This document shows positions 31,365-34,955 of a stretch of DNA of 34,955 bases, piece by piece. Each line of letters begins with the position of its first letter. Positions within the stretch are counted from its first letter, which is position 1. The notes below the pieces were generated by a model. It was not told the origin of the DNA. It made no database searches and saw only the letters and a list, made by a program, of their open reading frames with translations. The DNA is from JALYTZ01 sp036559125 (lineage in GTDB: Bacteria > Vulcanimicrobiota > Vulcanimicrobiia > Vulcanimicrobiales > Vulcanimicrobiaceae): the NCBI GenBank assembly GCA_036559125.1, contig DATBTT010000022.1:1-34955 (forward strand), read 5' to 3'. The position numbers were made by a program, and so were the translations under genes.

Positions 31365-31422
31365 AAACGCAAGCTCCTTTAAAGACGGGGTCGCTTCCCT
31401 CTTAATGTAATAAGTGGAGGTG

Positions 31423-33054
31423 ATGGAGTCGAGGGCCGTGCGTCCCATCCTCGCCGCGACCGGTGCGCTGATGTTGGCCGCCTGCACGGCGCTTCACCAT
31501 CCGTCGGCGGCGTCCAAGGGTGAGTCGCGTCCGCTGACAATCGTGCAGACGCAGGACTTCGCGTCGCTCAATCCGATTTTCGTGAGCGGCGTCGGCGGCC
31601 AGGAGCTGGCGGCGTTGTTGTATTCGTATTTGCTTCGCATCGACGATCGGGGCAATCTCGTACCGGACGCAGCGCTGCGGGTACCAACGCGCGCCAATGG
31701 CGGAATTTCACCCGACGGGCGCACGATTACCTACCGGCTGCGCGCCGGATTGCGTTTTAGCGACGGCGTTGCGCTGACCAGCCGCGACGTCGCGTTCACG
31801 ATGCGCGCGATAACCGATCCGCGCAACGCCGTGCCGAGCGTACTCGGGTTCGACCGCATCCGCGCGATCGAAACCCCCGACGCTCGCACGGTTCGCGTGG
31901 TTCTGAAAACGCCGTTTGCGCCCGCGCTCGTCTATCTTTGCGGTCCTGGAAATGCGGTGCCGATTCTTCCCGAGCACATCTTAGGCAGGCAGGGGCCGCT
32001 CGCGCAAGCACCGTTCGATGCCAAGCCAGTCGGCTCGGGCCCGTATCGCGTCGTGCGCTGGCAGCGCGGCGAGCGACTCGAATTGGAACGCAATTCTACC
32101 TATTGGGGCCGTGCCGCACACATCGAGCGGATGGCCATTGTCTTTACGGCGTCGGCTCCGGCCGCGGAAACGATGCTGCGTGCGGGCGAAGCCGACGCCT
32201 ACGTTAACGCCGACGAGTCGCAATACGCGCTGTTGAAGAAGCTTCCCGGCACGCGCGTCGATCGCATTCCCATCGACGGAACGGGCGCGTTGATTTTCAA
32301 TCTGCAAGATCCCGTTACGAGCGATCCGGTCGTCAGACGCGCCTTCGCGATGGCGTTTGACGGCCGCGACGTCGTCGGCAAGGTCTTACAAGGCGGCGTG
32401 TTCACTGCCGGTCCCGGCCAGGGACTCTTCCAGTGGGCCTACGATCCGCGTGCGTTTTCCATGCCGCGCTACGATCCGGCGGCGGCCGCGCGGGCTTTGG
32501 ACGCCGACGGATGGAGGCTCGATCCCCAAGGCGTGCGTGCGAAAGGTTCGCGGAGATTGGCAGTAACGCTGATCACGCGCGCGGATAAGCCCAGCGCGAC
32601 GACGATCGCGACGGCGATCCAGGCCGCGGAGCGCGCAATCGGAGTGGACGTCTCGATCCAGCGCTTTGCCGTCGACGAACTCGTGGCGCCCGCGCCGGCA
32701 GGTCCCCTCTACGGCGGCCGTTTCGGAGTTACGCTCTTTCAATTCATTGCCGGTTTCGACCCGGACGTCACCGACCAGTTCGCGTGCGATCGAATCCCAC
32801 CGCGGGGATTCAACAAAGCACGCTATTGCAACCCTCGCGTCGACGCGCTCCTCGAGCGCGCCGCGAGCGCTCCTGACCGCGCCGCGCGCATCCGCCTCTA
32901 TCGCGAGGTTCAGCGCTTGTTAGCGCACGATCTTCCGCTGGTCGCGCTCTATCAGGCAACGTCGATCAACGTTTTTCCGAGAGCATTGCGCGGACAGACA
33001 ACCGCAGTTACGACACCGTTTTGGAACGTGGCCGCCTGGCGATTGGCCCCATAA
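31423..33054 (+). CDS. ABC transporter substrate-binding lipoprotein, family 5 (peptide/nickel type)
   Basis: The ~543-residue protein has a lipoprotein signal (ILAATGALMLAAC, lipid-anchored Cys ~21) and the SBP_bac_5 fold. Family landmarks are DFASLNPIFVSGVGG, LRAGLRFSDGVALTSRDVAF near residue 110, PVGSGPYRVVRWQRGERLEL near 205, and DPVVRRAFAMAFDGRDVVGK. It would deliver oligopeptides or similar ligands to an ABC permease, but no permease or ATPase gene is nearby. Start is uncertain: ATG 31423 is 2 nt after GGAGG; GTG 31414, 31420 and 31438 are alternatives. The 3' end overlaps the convergent clcA-like gene by 47 bp. Confidence 0.9.
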   Translation: MESRAVRPILAATGALMLAACTALHHPSAASKGESRPLTIVQTQDFASLNPIFVSGVGGQELAALLYSYLLRIDDRGNLVPDAALRVPTRANGGISPDGRTITYRLRAGLRFSDGVALTSRDVAFTMRAITDPRNAVPSVLGFDRIRAIETPDARTVRVVLKTPFAPALVYLCGPGNAVPILPEHILGRQGPLAQAPFDAKPVGSGPYRVVRWQRGERLELERNSTYWGRAAHIERMAIVFTASAPAAETMLRAGEADAYVNADESQYALLKKLPGTRVDRIPIDGTGALIFNLQDPVTSDPVVRRAFAMAFDGRDVVGKVLQGGVFTAGPGQGLFQWAYDPRAFSMPRYDPAAAARALDADGWRLDPQGVRAKGSRRLAVTLITRADKPSATTIATAIQAAERAIGVDVSIQRFAVDELVAPAPAGPLYGGRFGVTLFQFIAGFDPDVTDQFACDRIPPRGFNKARYCNPRVDALLERAASAPDRAARIRLYREVQRLLAHDLPLVALYQATSINVFPRALRGQTTAVTTPFWNVAAWRLAP

Positions 33055-34828
33055 GCCGGCGAATCGACCGAACGCGAACGCGTCGGTCTTCCGAAGCCAT
33101 GCCGCGTTTCCACGCGCGCAACAAATCGTCGGAGGTCAACACGCCTACCCAACGGCCGCGTTCGTCCATCACGAATACGCTGCGCACGCCACGACGGGCC
33201 ATGATGTTTGCGGCCTCGCGCATGCGGTCTTCGGGATGCATCAAGACCGCGGGCTTTGCTACGTCGCGAAGCGCCACGGGCGCCTGCGACTGGTCGCGCG
33301 CGAGCCGTATGAGATCGTTTCGTGAAACCGTAGCTACGGGAACGTCCGCTTCCACGACCGGATACTCGGCGTACGTGCCGGTTGCATCGCGCTCGAGCAA
33401 TTGCGCCGCCGCTTCGCCGATGGTGACGCCGCCCGCGAACGACGGAAGCGTGTCGCGCGAACGCATCGTCGCCCCGATCGAGATCAGCTCAAGCGGGTGC
33501 ACTGCATATTCGCGCGCTACGTGCATGCCGCGCCGGGCGAGTTTTTCGGTGAGAATGGAGCGCGGCACGAACACGACCGTAAATGCCGTCGCTGCAACGC
33601 ATGCCACGAACAGCGCCGGCAAAAGACCCCAGCCGTGCGTCGTCTCCACTGCGAAAAGCGTCGCCATAAAGGGCGCGCGCATGGTCCCGCCCATGATGGC
33701 CGCCATTCCGATGGCAGCCCACGCGGCGGAGTCGTGTCCTGGGATGAGCACCGCGAGCAACGTGCCCATTGCGCCGCCGATCATCAACAGCGGAGCGAGA
33801 ACGCCGCCGGACGTTCCCGAACCCAATGCTACGATCCAGATGATGATCTTAACGACGATGATTCCGGCCACCACGCTAAGAGCGAGTTGTCCGTTTAGCA
33901 TTGCGGCGATCGTCGGATAGCCGACGCCGAGTGCCTGCGGCACGAACCATCCTCCGATGCCGACTACCAAGCCGCCGATGGCGGGCCACCACATCCAATG
34001 AATGGGGAGCTTTTCATACGCGTCTTCGGTAAAGTACACCAATTTCGTCATGATTGCCGAGACGATGCCGCCGCAGATACCCACGACGAGCGCCCAACCT
34101 AGCGCCGACGTCGGCAGCAAGTGCGCGTGCAGCATGAGAAACGGCGGGTTGCTTCCAATCAGCACCGTTCGCATCGCCTCCGCCACGAACGCAGCGACGG
34201 CCACCGGAATGAAACTGCGCGGGCGCCATTCGAAAAGGAGCAACTCGACGGCGATGAGGACCGACGCGATCGGCGCACCGAACGTTGCGGCCATGCCGCC
34301 CGCGGCGCCTGCGACGAGCAACGTGCGCCGCTCGAGCGACGACAAGCGCAGAAATTGCGCGAAGAGCGAGCCGACCGCGCCACCGGTCATGATGATCGGG
34401 CCCTCGGCGCCGAAGGGTGCGCCGGTGCCGATCGTTATTGCCGAAGCCAGCGGCTTCCAGAGTGCGACGCGTGCCTGAATGATGCTATCGCGATCCAGAA
34501 TCGATTGAATTGCTTCGGGGATGCCGTGTCCGCGGATTTTTTCGCTGCCGAAGCGCGCAATGACGCCGACGATCAACCCGCCGATTACGGGAATCGCGAT
34601 CGAAATCAAACCGAAGTGCCGGGGATCGGGCGGTACCAGCCCCGCACCCGGCCTTCCGAAATACGCGAGGTGAGTCACGAGCCCAATGAGCAGCAACAGA
34701 AGCTTCGCGACACACGCGGCGGCCAGACCGATAAGCGCCGCGAATAGCGAAATAATCGCCAAGCGACGTGGATTGGTTGTAAAGTCGCCGAGTTTAGTAC
34801 GCACGGAACCGATCATAGGCCCTTGCAT
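33008..34828 (-). CDS. ClC-family chloride channel/transporter with C-terminal CBS pair
   Basis: The ~606-residue membrane protein shows the three ClC selectivity segments: GHGIPE (100-105), GAPFGAEGP (136-144) with the gating glutamate kept at E142 but Ala in place of the usual Arg/Lys, and GSGTSGGVLAP (336-346). Two CBS domains follow (about 456-512 and 523-575, with VFVMDERGRWVGVLTSDDLL), likely nucleotide-sensing. Whether it is a channel or H+/Cl- exchanger is not decided by eye. ATG 34828 is preferred (AGGAG 4 nt upstream); ATGs at 34831 and 34816 are alternatives. Upstream open sequence is translated tandem repeat and is excluded. Confidence 0.92.
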   Translation of the reverse strand: MQGPMIGSVRTKLGDFTTNPRRLAIISLFAALIGLAAACVAKLLLLLIGLVTHLAYFGRPGAGLVPPDPRHFGLISIAIPVIGGLIVGVIARFGSEKIRGHGIPEAIQSILDRDSIIQARVALWKPLASAITIGTGAPFGAEGPIIMTGGAVGSLFAQFLRLSSLERRTLLVAGAAGGMAATFGAPIASVLIAVELLLFEWRPRSFIPVAVAAFVAEAMRTVLIGSNPPFLMLHAHLLPTSALGWALVVGICGGIVSAIMTKLVYFTEDAYEKLPIHWMWWPAIGGLVVGIGGWFVPQALGVGYPTIAAMLNGQLALSVVAGIIVVKIIIWIVALGSGTSGGVLAPLLMIGGAMGTLLAVLIPGHDSAAWAAIGMAAIMGGTMRAPFMATLFAVETTHGWGLLPALFVACVAATAFTVVFVPRSILTEKLARRGMHVAREYAVHPLELISIGATMRSRDTLPSFAGGVTIGEAAAQLLERDATGTYAEYPVVEADVPVATVSRNDLIRLARDQSQAPVALRDVAKPAVLMHPEDRMREAANIMARRGVRSVFVMDERGRWVGVLTSDDLLRAWKRGMASEDRRVRVRSIRRLMGPIARRPRSKTVS

Positions 34829-34882
34829 CATACTCCTGCGCGCAAGGTACATGCAGGGACAAAAGCACGAATCGCCTTCATC

Positions 34883-34955
34883 CCGAACCAACCCCGTTAC
34901 CCGAACCAACCCCGTCATCCGAACCAACCCCGTCATCCGAACCAACCCCGACAAC
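34883..34955. repeat. 18-bp tandem repeat array at the window edge
   Basis: The 14-bp core CCGAACCAACCCCG recurs at 34883, 34901, 34919 and 34937, an exact 18-bp period, with spacers TTAC, TCAT and TCAT. Four copies are visible and the array may continue past the window. It lies upstream of the ClC gene and is in frame with it (six codons per unit), but with no ribosome-binding site it is probably non-coding. The short, contiguous units exclude a CRISPR array. Confidence 0.85.

Noticed and set aside
34883..34955. CRISPR array
   Set aside because: Units are 18 bp in tandem with 4-bp near-identical spacers and no cas genes nearby.

Overview
This window is a bacterial chromosome segment (moderately high GC) carrying one rRNA operon start and most of the long ribosomal-protein locus, almost all on the minus strand. 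The organism is diderm: there is a secreted protein with a stalk (copper-amine-oxidase-N-like) domain followed by a C-terminal beta-barrel ending in Phe, and a lipoprotein. The 16S 5' end, the stalk-domain protein, the CGNR/ABATE protein and the frequent GTG/TTG starts would suit an uncultured deep lineage such as Eremiobacterota (WPS-2). That assignment is an impression from memory, not a computed result.

Layout, left to right. 1-407: 5' end of 16S rRNA, minus strand, leaving the window. 408-807: its leader, with a boxA-like antitermination site, a terminator-like hairpin and a promoter. 906-1690: a CGNR zinc-finger regulator gene that appears leaderless, divergent from a 45-codon ORF, with fully overlapping -35 boxes. 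1697-4426: an RlmI-type rRNA methyltransferase and P5C dehydrogenase (rocA/pruA), divergent from lhgO (L-2-hydroxyglutarate oxidase, 4573-5796). 5770-10806: a TlpA-like thioredoxin and trpA, trpB, trpF, trpC, trpD. In transcription order the trp genes (trpDCFBA) lie directly downstream of rplQ.

10867-30738 is the S10/spc/alpha super-operon, read leftward: rplC-rplD-rplW-rplB-rpsS-rplV-rpsC-rplP-rpmC-rpsQ-rplN-rplX-rplE-rpsN-rpsH-rplF-rplR-rpsE-rplO-secY-adk-map-rpmJ-rpsM, a 4.7-kb interruption, then rpsK-rpsD-rpoA-rplQ. rpsJ, rpmD and infA are missing from their usual places. The interruption (about 13.7-18.2 kb) holds a DUF72 gene, a MobA-like nucleotidyltransferase, an MFS transporter and the stalk/beta-barrel protein. 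It has a strong intrinsic terminator at each end, so rpsK-rpsD-rpoA-rplQ-trp should need its own promoter or read-through.

30847-34955: a good promoter and structured leader for rplC, a secreted DUF5602/TTHB210-like protein, a divergent SBP_bac_5 lipoprotein, and a convergent ClC chloride channel/transporter with two CBS domains. An 18-bp tandem repeat lies at the window edge. I saw no tRNA, CRISPR array, insertion sequence or phage gene.
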